DNA of 64,000 nt, from the NCBI GenBank assembly GCA_943736015.1, contig OX031059.1, positions 56,121,159 to 56,185,158 on the forward strand, written 5' to 3'. The DNA comes from Tridacna crocea (lineage: Eukaryota > Mollusca > Bivalvia > Cardiida > Cardiidae). Under the pieces are notes generated by a model. The model ran no database searches. It was not told where the DNA came from and saw nothing but the letters and a program-made list of their open reading frames with translations. A program made the translations under genes and the position numbers. Shown one piece after another: positions 44,339-54,981 of the stretch (position 1 is the first letter of the stretch; the number at the start of each line of letters is the position of its first letter).

Positions 44339-45148
44339 CAGTTGACTCCCCGTTATCTCGAATCCCTAGGGACAACAAAAATAATTTGACCTATCAGGAG
44401 TTCAATATAAGAATTGGAAGACAGACTTGCCCAAAACTGAAAGTAAACATAAAACAGAACAAGGATAAACTGTGGCTGTGGCTTTGTGAAACAACCCCTT
44501 GACTTTTTTTTTGGACTGTACGGCTTAACATCAAGCTTACCTATCATGCCTCTCTTTTAAATAGCTGAACCACTTATTTAAAGGTCCCCCACTGGTTTGC
44601 CCGGCCATTATAGCAAAAGCACAATCAAGTGGCATTTCCGATGACATTGTGAGCATTCAAGAAATTCTATATGAGTTTTTGTGAAGAACGACTTAATACA
44701 CAACAATGTTGTCAACTTATTAACTCCAAAAAGATGAACAATTAGCAAGAGAGACAAACCAACAAGACTTATCATTCAGTGTATCTATCACAATGTGTGG
44801 AAGTCTTACATAAACTGCTGTTTATGATGCTGCAAGTTTGTTCACGCCTTAATAATCCAATATCTAACGCATCAATTAAAATTATCGTATCATGTGAATT
44901 GGCACCCTATCATCTACAAACAATGGCAGATATAAATGGATGAAAATATGATTTGACGTACGAAATCACTCTCAAAATTACTTTGACATAACAGTATTTA
45001 GATGCACTGTGGTTTCGAGATAATCAACATAGAATATAGAGGCACAAAGTTCGGACATAGCTTTGACTCCAACATAACATGAGTTTTGAGAGACTCTGAC
45101 ATAACAGGAGTTTTGAGATAAGCAATTTCGACATAATGAGAGTCAACT
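44339..45148. mobile_element. TA-flanked DNA transposon, pogo/Tigger-like (810 bp)
   Basis: Begins CAGTTGACTCCCCGTTATCT and ends with its inverse (AATGAGAGTCAACTG). TA lies directly outside both ends (44337-44338; 45149-45150). The inner right end repeats the terminal motif (GACATAACATGAG, GACATAACAGGAG). No transposase is visible. Group assignment from termini and target is inferred. Confidence 0.82.
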
Positions 45149-45618
45149 GTAATTCTACTACAGCTGGGATTGGGCCAACTGGTACCAAAACAACATGTAC
45201 CAGATAATTGGTATTCAGGGCAACTAGCACCAGTCCTGTACCAAAGACACATCTGAATGATCTGAGATATTAGGCAAAACTGTCAGATACGCATAAAAAA
45301 ACTTGAAAATCAACCTAATGTAAAAATAGAGACTAATTGTAGAAATGGACTAACACTGAGCAATAAACTTTATCTTGTAGTGATTAGGACAAATAAGAGC
45401 TGGTTGACCCATCGCTCACCAAAGCCAATTTTACAAGTAGGTAAGATCTTCTACATATAGGATGATAATAATGATACTTTGAACAATAATAGTACCTAGG
45501 ACAATATTGGTCCTTTGAAAAATAATGCTGCTTACAAGACAATATATTATTAAGACAATCTGTGTACAGGACATTTTTTACCAAGAACAGTTCATTGGTA
45601 TCCAGGACAACTTGTGAT

Positions 45619-45847
45619 TTAACCCATTACCACATGACAATATTTTAGACTGGTCCAAATTGAAAGCGTTTGCAGACGACAAAATAAAAGTGACTAAAAA
45701 TTTGAAATTTGTTTTTTGAAGGGTAGAAAACATGGTGGGAAAAGGAGAAAATGCTGGTTACCAGCATTTTCTCCTTTTCCCACAATGTTTTCTAGAGGCT
45801 TCTTTGTCAGGGGCGTCAAAAGTAGGGATTGTGTGGTAATGGGTTAA
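45619..45847 (-). mobile_element. TTAA hairpin element, reverse
   Basis: 229 bp, TTAA at both ends, perfect palindrome. Confidence 0.96.
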
Positions 45848-45953
45848 AGCAGTAACATCAAAAATTGTAATTTCCTACTTGAAGAAGCTTTGGCTTACCA
45901 TTGTGCTGCATTGAAAGTTAGAAAGACCTGAATATCTTTTGAACAACCATCTT

Positions 45954-46182
45954 TTAACCCATTACAACACAATCCCTACTTTTGATGCCCCTGAGAAAGA
46001 AGCCTTTAGAAAACACTGTGGGAAAAGGAGAAAATGCTGATAACCAGCATTTTCTCCTTTTCCCACAATGTTTTCTACCCTTCACAAAACAAATTTCAAA
46101 TTTTCAGTCACTTTTATTTTGTCATCTGCAAATGCTTTCAATTTGGACCAGTCTAAAATACTGTCATTTGGTAATGAGTTAA
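45954..46182 (+). mobile_element. TTAA hairpin element, forward
   Basis: 229 bp, TTAA at both ends. Confidence 0.96.
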
Positions 46183-46757
46183 TCTACCTTATTATTGCTG
46201 AACTAGGACAACTGGTACCAGGACAATCTGTTATTGGTACTCAGAACTACTCATGCCAAGGACAATAACAGTACCAAGGACAATAATGGTGCTTTGGGCA
46301 ACATGTAAATGGGACAATCTATATGTAAAACAATTAGTACAATCAGCATCCAGGACAACTTGTAACTGAAGACAACAATACCAGTTGTAATTAACTCCTT
46401 GAAAGAAGTTTAGATTTTACATTTGGAATGCACTGAAGTTAGAATATCTGAAATTTCTCTTTAATCCAAACTGCTCTTCATCTATCTTGTTTGTATTGTG
46501 TCAGGCATACTTAGAGGTAGAATAAGACAAACTGACATGGAGACTGAAAGGTTGCCAAACATGGCCAAAGTAACTATAATTGCGAAAGGTTTGATGAAAA
46601 CTCAGTAAAGCCAAAGAATACGGTATGTAATTTTTACTGTTTAAAACCCAAAAATATCACAGGTTACCCATCACAACACACATATATGAGATCACAGCGA
46701 AAGTGTCAGCTACTGCATTGGTTGCCATGATATACACGTGCGAAAATGGAGGGAGAA

Positions 46758-46937
46758 GCCCATCCAAATAGAAACCATTGGCAGATGACAAATTAAATAT
46801 GGCTCAAATCAAAGGGTTTATCTTTGAGAGCATTGTGAGAAAAGGAGAAAATGCTAGTTGCCAGCATTTCCTCCTTTACCCACAATGTTTTCAAAATCTT
46901 CTTCTGTAAGGTCATGGGATTGTTCAGTAAAGGATTA
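46758..46937 (-). mobile_element. TTAA hairpin element, degenerate reverse copy
   Basis: B arm (GGCAGATGACAAATTAAATA) and stem present; the ends are decayed. Confidence 0.82.
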
Positions 46938-47883
46938 TGCAAATTAATCATCTCTAACACACCTTTTCATTTGACAAGTTTATTACTCTACATTTTCAAT
47001 ACACCACCATATAAACCTTATTATAGGGCACTTGATTTTCAAAATTGTTGATTTGAGGCCTGGTGACCAAGGTGTAACAATCTATTGTTTACTTAGGCTT
47101 AAAATTGTTTTCCCTCATCTGTAATTATAACCCTCTACTTGCCCGTCTGTTAAGATTATTAAACAGATTCTATACTGCGGACAAGTAACATATCGTATTC
47201 AAGGGGTTATTTTCAGATCTGTCAAAATTTGATTTAAGATATACAAAGGATAAACATCTGAAGGCACGGAAAGCATCATTTGTTAATATTATGGATAATA
47301 CTGTTGGAAGAGAAGCAAAAGCACCTGATATATATGAAAATTTTAGATCAAATAAGTAAAAACAAACTTCAGTGAATGCCATCAGGAGCAGAAAAGCCCA
47401 TAATATCACTACTCTGTTGTCTCTTTTTAACACCCAAAGGGGTGTTACATTTCGCAAAAGGGGGGGTGGCACAATGAGTAGAATTGATATAAAGTTTTCC
47501 AAAGATAATGATAACATAAATGTCTGGGTTTTTAGTCAGTGCCAACTGTAACAAGACCAGAAGTTGAGAAACCAGCTGTATTAAGTCTATCAATACCATA
47601 CATGACACCACAAGCTTTTGTCGATGCTGCATATCAAAATCACACTGCACAGGACATGCAGTCTGATCTCTCATCTTCACTATCCAATGCCATATTCTGA
47701 ATTATAGTCGAACTGTCCTCTTGATCTTGCAGAGGAAGTGTAATTTTAGCTTTTGAGAGAATCCGATTAATTTTTTCAGTAGTAAAAGAATTAATGCAGA
47801 GTATCTGTGGTAACCAAAAGACCTACTTTTATCACATAACCTCCCTTTTTTTCAGTGTAATATATCTGTTATGATTTTTAGGC

Positions 47884-47925
47884 CAGGGAATCCCTCTCAA
47901 GGGAATCCCTCTCAAGGGATTCCCT
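47884..47925. repeat. tandem palindromic AAGGGAATCCCTCTC units
   Basis: GGGAATCCCTCTCAA occurs twice, then GGGATTCCC. Each unit contains the palindrome GGGAATCCC. Confidence 0.9.
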
Positions 47926-48484
47926 TACCTATAGGGATCGTAAGCTGCCTATTCAGACAAAAATGTTGGACGGTGTGTCCACTCTGTATCGCTGAGTCCG
48001 CCAAAACAACTAGTTTACAGTGATTGTTTATCACACGGTGTAAATGCTTTCCTATCCTCAAAGCTTTCATCTGCAAAATGCCATGGAATTGCAAGGGTAT
48101 TACAACCCTTTAATAACTGACGAGTATGTGTTTTTTTATCCCGTTTTTGTCATTAACACTGACCAAATAAAGGCGTAGCCTAATATAAACTCAGCTTTAT
48201 CCGACAGTTGTGTATTCCTACGTGCTATATACGGTTAATATCTATAACGCTCTCTCTTGCACTCCGGATCATTCATGTATGGTGAGAGTAACGAACAACA
48301 ACTCTGCTCGGAATTTGTCTATAACGCTGTGTTGACATTTGAACATATGTGTCACAAAACGCGTCTCCGCTAAAATGCGATTGTAAATAAAGCAAATAGC
48401 TACATATAGAATATTGGCCCGTGTTATGTTTATCACTTTTTCCTATGTATATCGACTAAATCTAGGGTACTTCAGCGGAATGCT

Positions 48485-48620
48485 AGAGAAATCGGCCCCT
48501 GGAGAAATCGTCCCCAAACTGCTTGGCCCGTGTTATTTTTATCACTCCGGAGAAATCGTCCGCTGGAGACGATTTCTTTGGTGAAATCGCCTCCAAATAA
48601 AATTCTAGAAAAATCGACCC
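48485..48620. repeat. cluster of GAGAAATCGNCC motifs
   Basis: AGAGAAATCGGCCCC, GGAGAAATCGTCCCC and GGAGAAATCGTCCGC, then GGAGACGATTTC, GTGAAATCGCC and AGAAAAATCGACCCC. GGCCCGTGTTAT(G/T)TTTATCAC is also duplicated 107 bp apart (48415 and 48523). Confidence 0.85.
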
Positions 48621-48961
48621 CAACATCAAATTTCATCCATATCGTTAATCAAGTTGTCTATAAAAAATATTTTTGAAAGTTCGTTGTCTTTAGTATGTAC
48701 TTTATGTGTATTAGTTACCTTTATCCAAGAGTTATTTGGTAGTTTTGTCATTGTTTATACTGCCTATTTCACATTGATAGGATGTATTTCACACATTTTA
48801 CACCTGTCAAAAGTAGATTACACCTGTGTGATTCTTAAAATGTCGTTGATTGACTTTGATTTGAAACCAAATAAATGCTTATAATTTTTTCCTGTAGTCG
48901 TTCGCTTGTCATTTAATGTATTTTTTTTTTTATCTCTCTCTCTACAAGTGTCATATGACAT

Positions 48962-49295
48962 ACCTGTGACCAATACCATTTAGCAGGGGCATTAGTGTCT
49001 CTGACACACATATTTCTAGTGTTCACTAGGGCTTGTGTGCATCCGAATATTTCCGGTCCATAACTTCTACAATTGTGGATGGATTTCAAAATAATTTGGC
49101 ACAATTGACCTCCATCACGAATAAATGTGCCATTTGAAATATCTGTTGAAGTAGCTTGAAGATCAAGGCCACATTGAAGGCCAATTTTTCGTCCGAACCA
49201 TAACTCATACATTTTTGGATAGATTCCGTTATAAATTGGCATAATGCATTGTTCTCCATCATGAGCAGAAGTTCCCTTTGAAACATTTATTCAGG
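48962..49295 (-). repeat. degenerate dispersed repeat of ~110 bp units
   Basis: On the minus strand TGTGCCAAATTATTTTGAAA then AAGTTATGGACCGG, and the diverged unit TATGCCAATTTATAACGGAA then GAGTTATGGTTCGG. It resembles a molluscan repeat containing GTGCCAAGTTATTTGAAAATC that I recall. Open frames here are accidental. Confidence 0.65.
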
Positions 49296-49477
49296 TCCAG
49301 GGTCTAAGTCAAGCTTGAGAGTCAAGTGTTCACGGACTTGACAAAAATTGTCCTTGGACAACGATTATGAATTAGGATTAACGTCTTTTTATATTATGTA
49401 GATATAAGTATCGAAGCTCAAGTCACTATGACTTGTCCGTAAAATAGGCAAGTAAAATAGGTAAACCGAGCCTAATC

Positions 49478-49682
49478 GTTTTCCCAAAACAATCCAACCT
49501 TTTCACAGTATTTTATTGAGAAAATATTTTGGCTAATAGAGAATTTGCTTGTAACAAGCAATTCCTCCCAATTTCCCCAAAATCTTACTTTTCAATATAC
49601 ACGAAGAACTACTTTGGATTTTCATCTACAACTTCCTTCAGATATGACCAGGTCGAAATTTCGTCGACTTGTGGAAGGAAGA
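49478..49682 (+). mobile_element. subfamily 3 TTAA hairpin element, degenerate
   Basis: Core GAATTTGCTTGTAACAAGCA. Arms and ends diverged. Confidence 0.78.
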
Positions 49683-50190
49683 GACAACCTGACCAACTGC
49701 CATATCACTCCAATCTTTATTATTCATTACATTTTATATTGATATCTATCTTACATGTATTTTCATTGAAAACAATAAAAATAAATATGTTCTTGCGTCA
49801 TAAATGTAAAAAATAACGTCATTCAGGACTACAGGACATCACATGTCTCAGAAAATTTAGATATTCAAAGTTGGTATTGCACCGATTAAATAGTTCAATT
49901 TTGACTTGGGATTGTTTACAAGCACGACAAATTACTAAGTATTCTAAGCCATTATCAAGCACCCCATAACTGTGAGCACATGCCTAGCTCTGGCTTAATT
50001 AGTTTCTGGCTGGTGCTTTCTAGTATCAGTTCAAAATTTCATGCTAAAACCAAGAATTCCAGGGGCTTAGTGGAATCCGCTTGTATCCCTGTCCGTCTAC
50101 CTGTTTGTATTAATTAAAATTGACCTCTTGTGTTGTTTTGTATCCTCAATTTCCTGGCCTTCAGTACTATCAGTACTTTGATTTATTATC
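49683..50190. other. gene-free stretch
   Basis: No exon or element recognised. Confidence 0.5.
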
Positions 50191-50419
50191 TTAACCCTTT
50201 ACTCCATAGATACTCATTTCTACGCATTGCTTGTAGGAGCCTTTGGAAAACATTGTGGCAAAAGGTGAAATTGCTCGTGACGAGCAATTTCACCTTTTGT
50301 CACAAAGTTTTCTATGCAATCAAAAGGTGTCATATACTCATAAGAAATGGCTTCATCCTTGCTGTTATTCAGGGTCAGTTACAGATACCATAGAAATGCC
50401 TTATGGGGTAAAGGGTTAA
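50191..50419 (+). mobile_element. subfamily 2 TTAA hairpin element, second intact copy
   Basis: 229 bp like 17285-17513 and highly similar along its whole length. One stem position has decayed (TTTTGTCACAAAG). Confidence 0.96.
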
Positions 50420-50492
50420 ACACATTTGATATCACACTGGTGTGACATCATTTTTGACGTCATTTTGTATACATTGTATTCCATTATGTAAT

Positions 50493-50593
50493 GGTTAGAG
50501 CACAAAAAGAGAATTCTTCGAGAAAATAAAAGCGAAGGCGCTCTGCGCCGTAGCTTTTATTTTCTCGAAGAATTCTCTTTTTGTGCTCTAACC
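50493..50593. repeat. 41 nt perfect inverted repeat with 19 nt loop
   Basis: GGTTAGAGCACAAAAAGAGA starts the left arm (50493-50533). The right arm (50553-50593) is its exact complement. The loop GAAGGCGCTCTGCGCCGTA itself contains GGCGC/GCGCC. Confidence 0.97.
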
Positions 50594-50689
50594 AACTTAG
50601 TGATCGACTTGGTTTTTATATAAATCATTTTATAGAGACTGCATTCTCTATAAAGTTTGTCCTAGATATTATGCAAAGACATGCCTTCA

Positions 50690-50908
50690 TTACCGCATGA
50701 CTCTATAAACACGCCCACATGACATAAGTATATCAAGAAACATGACTTTCATCAAATTTCATTGTTTTGTTTTATTGTAAAGACACGCCCGAAACACGAG
50801 AAAATAACACTATCACGTGTATTTCCTTATGCACAGCCCCCTCATGTTATTCGTGTCTCCAAGCCCAAATTTTGCGAAAGAAAAGTACATGGCATTGCTG
50901 TCTTTACA
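50690..50908 (+). promoter_or_regulatory. possible promoter / 5' UTR of the plus-strand candidate gene
   Basis: This stretch is free of recognised mobile elements. It contains CACGCCC near 50703 and 50783, an E-box CACGTG at 50814-50819, and higher CpG than its surroundings, directly before the candidate start at 50909. The assignment is inferred from position only. Confidence 0.3.
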
Positions 50909-51017
50909 ATGGCGGAAGCCAAACCAAATTTTGACCTTTTCTTAGGAAATGACTTAGACGAAATTTTCAAGGATATATCATGTACGCAATTGCCCACACA
51001 AGAACTTGTAAAAACAG
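50909..51017 (+). CDS. candidate first coding exon of an unrecognised gene
   Basis: The ATG at 50909 sits in a strong context (TTTACAATGGCGG: A at -3, G at +4). It opens 36 codons, MAEAKPNFDLFLGNDLDEIF and onward, ending AAAACAG|GTAACT with a good donor at 51018 (phase 1). The peptide is acidic and hydrophobic in its middle (FDLFLGNDLDEIF), as in activation or docking segments, but I do not recognise a family. The 150 bp upstream holds an E-box CACGTG (50814-50819) and two CACGCCC boxes, consistent with a nearby promoter. I could not identify a second exon before 64000; it may lie in the repeat-rich stretch or beyond. This could instead be a chance open frame. Confidence 0.5.
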
Positions 51018-51269
51018 GTAACTGATATGATTTATGATTGCAGTCCTCTTTTTTTCTTTTTTCAAATAATACAAGTTCACATGTTTATCAGTAAATTTCG
51101 TTCTTTAGGGTACATGCAAAACACTATTAATTTTAGTATATGTTGATTTTTCAATGTCAACATTTTAGGTACCACAAATGTATCCACTTTTCATTTACAA
51201 ATGCGTTGTCCTTGGATATATAAGATAATCTAGGTATGACATTTGTCAACTGGCCAACTAAAATTGCTA

Positions 51270-51472
51270 ATAGTCTTTCGGATGAGACATTAACCGAGGT
51301 CCCGTGTGACGGTGCTATACGCCGAGCACGTAAAAGAACCAGGCGAAGCTCTCAGTAGTGTCGACCTGTATCCTTGCACTATCCCCTGTAACAACTAACC
51401 GTCTTCTGGGGGCGTCGCTCAGATGGGCAACCGGTAGCGACGATAAATAAATGGAAATAACAAACAAACAAA
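51270..51472 (+). mobile_element. SINE 3' domain with (AAAC)n tail
   Basis: GGTGCTATACGCCGAGCACG and GTAAAAGAACCAGGCGAAGC correspond to the copy at 12980-13060. It ends GAAATAACAAACAAACAAAC. Confidence 0.75.
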
Positions 51473-51589
51473 CATTTGTAAACAATCTACCATCTCAATT
51501 GTTGTTGTTCCTCGTTATCAATTATCACATGAGGTCGACAGTTTAAGAGATTGAATAATTGGTTAATTTATTGATGATTATTATTTTAC

Positions 51590-51775
51590 ACCGCTTCTGT
51601 TTCCTTGCTTTTTCACACCTGCACTGACACAACTTTCTTTCCAAAGCCACTGACTAATTTTCTCACATGCATCAGAGGTGAGATGCAAAAGTTTAGCGTA
51701 AAGAGAGTTCGCCGCAACCAGGTATCGAACCCGTGACCTCCAAGTTACGAGTCAGATACACTAACCATTGTACGT
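51590..51775 (-). mobile_element. tRNA-derived SINE
   Basis: Minus-strand box B GGGTTCGATACC (around 51730-51721). The body matches 2600-2700 (GCACTGACACAACTTTCTTT on the plus strand). Confidence 0.8.
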
Positions 51776-52744
51776 GCTGCTTTTAATATGCTAGAGCCTA
51801 AAGTTTTGACATCTTGTAAAGAGTGCATGGCAAGCATTTTCGGACTTTCCTTTATAACTGTACTTGCTAAATACTATCTTTTTTTTAAAGGGTTATTTTT
51901 AAAAGAAAACAAAAAGACAAGTTGAACTTTTCTAAATACTAATCAGTTGTCTCTTGCTGAAGATAATCTTTTTTACTTTCGAAATTTTCAAATGTTATTT
52001 CTTTGTTTTCAAATTTTTGTCATGATACAGAACGGACAACGTGCAATCAGTCCATAAATTTTAACATTGCGCTGTTTAGCACAATGTTTCAATTCATGAT
52101 CAGAGTACGCGTTCTCTGCAGATCGATCGTTAAAGTACACAAAAGCTACTTGGGTCGTCCATTTGGATGTAAAATTTATTGGGGGTAAAATATAGAGAAG
52201 GAAAATCAGATTTTGTTTTATTACTCAATTCCTCCATTGCAATTTCCCCTTTTTCTGCAATATTTTCTAAAATCAAACTTTCACCGATAACATACAGGAT
52301 TACTTGGTAAAAGGGTTTAGGTTCATGTAGGTTGTGTTGTAACAAGTTTCAAATCGTGCTTTAAATGGTTCGGAGGAGCATGAATTAATTTTATGTAGAT
52401 GTGGGAGGAGCCAATAGAATTCATACGTGCGGAACGGCTGTCTTTATTTCAAGCAGACAAAATTTTATGGACTTTTAAGAGGTAGAAAATTTCCACAAAT
52501 ACTCCTCTCTGATTGGACAAAAAATTAGGTCGATCACTAATTTTAGTTCTAGTGAATGAGCTGTATGAATATTACTGCTGGTAAACAGAAGGTTTATGCA
52601 TTTTCTGATCAATAATTTGTGAGATATCCTTATGGGATAAAAAGAATCCGAGTTGCCATTTGAGATAAAAATTTTATTAAACTAAAAAAAAAACACTATT
52701 AAGCTCACCAAAGCCTTGCTCAGTGACACTTGCTCTAGACTTGT
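51776..52744. other. gene-free stretch with a faint hairpin-element trace
   Basis: 52230-52320 (TTGCAATTTCCCCTTTTTCTG ... CTTGGTAAAAGGGTTT) looks like a decayed right half. No exon of the plus-strand candidate gene was recognised. Confidence 0.45.
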
Positions 52745-52973
52745 TTAACACTTTCCCAAACGACAAAATTTTAGACCGGTCCAAATTGAAAGCACTTGCA
52801 GACGGCAAAATAAATGTAATTCAAAAATTGAAACTTGACTTTAGAGGAGTAGAAAACATTGTGGGAAAAGGAGAAAATGCTGGTTACCAGCATTTTCTCC
52901 TTTTCCCACAATGTTTTCAGAGGGCTTCTTCCTCTGGGTCGTAAAAACCAGGGATTGTTTGGTAAAGGGTTAA
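52745..52973 (-). mobile_element. TTAA hairpin element, reverse
   Basis: 229 bp, TTAA at both ends, perfect palindrome. Confidence 0.96.
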
Positions 52974-53076
52974 TTAATATAATTCTATCTCAAACACAAA
53001 ATCATTTCAGATCCTATATATCACAAGCACTCCATCCTTTTACTGCAATGTATTCACAAGTGGTTCTTGCAAATTA

Positions 53077-53770
53077 CAGTGTTGCATCCAGGGCGCGCGA
53101 TCGCGCAAATCCGGCTTTTTTTACTTTAAATCCCGCAATTTTAGATTTTCTCGGGTGGCAACTCCCGCAGAAACGGATATAATCCCCCGCTCTGTAATAG
53201 TCAGTGCGCAACAAAATTGTATTTTACATGTATGGAAAACGCTCCGTGTACTCGATTCCTGCCAAAAATAATAACCCGCATATCAGTTTTGTAGCGAAAT
53301 AAGGTCGTAACCATAACAGTCTACAATTTCACTTACACCAGTTAACCGGTAATTTGTTGGGGAAATACCCGTATGACGTAATCGACAAGAGGGATACATG
53401 GCATTGTTCAATTCTTCGGATTACGTAATTGACTTGTATTGGGATATGTGCTATTGAGCAATACCCCGGTAGTAATTTCAACACGTGTAGGATTAAATTG
53501 TATACCAAATTTGAACGCGGAATATATTTAAATTCATCAGTTCTCCTGGATTATGCCACCTAAACGTATTACGGACTTTTTCAAGACGGTTTTGATATTT
53601 TCTTTTTTCAAAGGTAAATATGCTACATAATCTCAAAGTTATATTCATGCTAAATAAAGTTAATTTAAATAAGTTTTTATCTGTGATGCATTAGAATTGT
53701 TCACTCCCCCCATTTTTATAATATGATGGGGGATCTCCCCCTCTCTGAGGTCATCCTGGATGCAACACTG
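53077..53770 (+). mobile_element. hAT-like element with a possible transposase first exon
   Basis: 16 bp perfect terminal inverted repeats (CAGTGTTGCATCCAGG / CCTGGATGCAACACTG) with AAATTA directly outside each end. CAGTG termini are typical of hAT, but hAT target duplications are 8 bp and only 6 bp is seen. The plus-strand ATG at 53553 encodes MPPKRITDFFK then a donor at 53614 (AAAG|GTAAAT), like the start of several transposases. The rest of a transposase is absent. Confidence 0.82.
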
Positions 53771-54111
53771 AAATTATGAAGAGTAGTATGCCTGAGCTTG
53801 AAATAATATTAATGCACCAAAATGACTTCAGTATGTCTGTGACTTTATCTGTAACAAATCTATGAAATCTTTAAATAAACCATTTATGTACGATTACACT
53901 AAGTAATGGATCATTCAGCTTAGAAAAAAATATTTCACCTTATTGTACAGAAATTCAGATATAGATCTATGCCAAATTACTTAACTAATGATACAAAATG
54001 ACACACACTCTTTTCCTAAAAATGTTTAACACAAAAACAGTGAAATATTTGACAGCAGCTGCTGCTGTTTTTCTGCACCATGTAATCATAATCTCTAAAA
54101 TCAAAAGACCT
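53771..54111. other. gene-free stretch
   Basis: Nothing recognised apart from CAGCAGCTGCTGCTG at 54055. Confidence 0.5.
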
Positions 54112-54339
54112 TTAACACTTTTCCAAACAACAAAATTTTAGACTGGTCCAAATTGAAAGCATTTGCAGATGACAATTTAAATGTGACTAAAGAATTGAAA
54201 TTTGATTTAGGAATGGAAGAAAACATTGTGGGAAATGGAGAAATGCTGGTGACCAGCATTTTCTCCTTTTCCCACAATGTTTTTTAAAGGCTTCTATCTT
54301 AGTGTCATCAAAAGTAGGGATCGTGCGGTAATGGGTTAA
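54112..54339 (-). mobile_element. TTAA hairpin element, reverse
   Basis: 228 bp, TTAA at both ends. Confidence 0.95.
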
Positions 54340-54979
54340 GTCATGCTTTTATCACAACAACAGTTACTGTTTCTTATTTCATGATCTTGAAAACTTTTGA
54401 AAGCAGCAGACTTGGGAAAAACAGGAAATACAGCATTTTCCCCTTGTCCCACAGTCATCTCTACTCTGAAACACAGACTGACAGTGGTTCAGCAAAACAC
54501 CATTCCTCGCCAGCTTTGGGCAAACTTGACGCGCTTCAAAGACACTTGTTCGAAGACATTTGAAGCAAAGTATGATTAAGCGGGTGTTTGAAGCCAAAAT
54601 GATGGTTTTAAGCAAGGTTCATATCTGTCTGTTTAAACCAAAGACAGAAATCTGAGTTTGGCACTTTGTCTTATAGACCATATAAGACAGTGGTTAATGG
54701 CGTCTAACAGATAATCTATCTAGACAGTATTTTGATACTTATGTGATTTTAGTTTCAATTCAATTGAGGCCAGATAGCCTGAGGAAAATTCTATAATATT
54801 ATATAGCCAGAACTGTACATATTCCATGGTAAGACATTGTCACCTGATAAACAAATTAACCCACTCATCATCATCATCATTTCTCTTGACAGATTCAAAT
54901 CTTTGAAACGACCATTTCGCTTACAGGAAATAACAAATTGCTTATGCAGAGACTTCAAGCATAATTTGCATATATGAGA
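54340..54979. other. gene-free stretch
   Basis: 54385-54460 may hold a decayed hairpin element (GGGAAAAACAGGAAATACAG). No exon was seen. Confidence 0.45.
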
Positions 54980-54981
54980 TA

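Larger units (their letters stand above)
45165..46390. repeat. irregular minisatellite invaded by hairpin elements
   Basis: Short units around CCAGGACAACTTGT, GGTACCAGGACAATCTG and AAGGACAATAATGGT recur from 45165 to 45620 and from 46195 to 46390. Two hairpin elements lie inside the tract. Confidence 0.7.
46938..48961. other. hairpin-element-free zone, possible regulatory region
   Basis: 2 kb without any TTAA hairpin element. It holds a short palindromic tandem (47884-47925), a minus-strand donor-like site at 47928, and an AGAAATCGTCC motif cluster (48485-48620). No coding exon was proven. 48100-48480 has more CpG than the surroundings. Confidence 0.4.

Noticed and set aside
44339-45148. A coding transposase inside the CAGTTGACTC element
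   Set aside because: No frame shows a DDE catalytic motif or DNA-binding domain; the element is only 810 bp.
47170-47680. Overlapping minus-strand frames of 103 and 115 codons
   Set aside because: No domain, no splice support, hydrophobic low-complexity character expected from AT-rich sequence.
48913-49290. A minus-strand protein of 109 codons with Cys and Trp residues
   Set aside because: The sequence consists of diverged ~110 bp dispersed-repeat units; the frame is accidental.
52020-52188. A second exon for the plus-strand candidate gene after GATACAG at 52027-52029
   Set aside because: The acceptor and phase could fit, but the peptide shows no domain, there is no convincing donor, and the region overlaps a decayed hairpin element.
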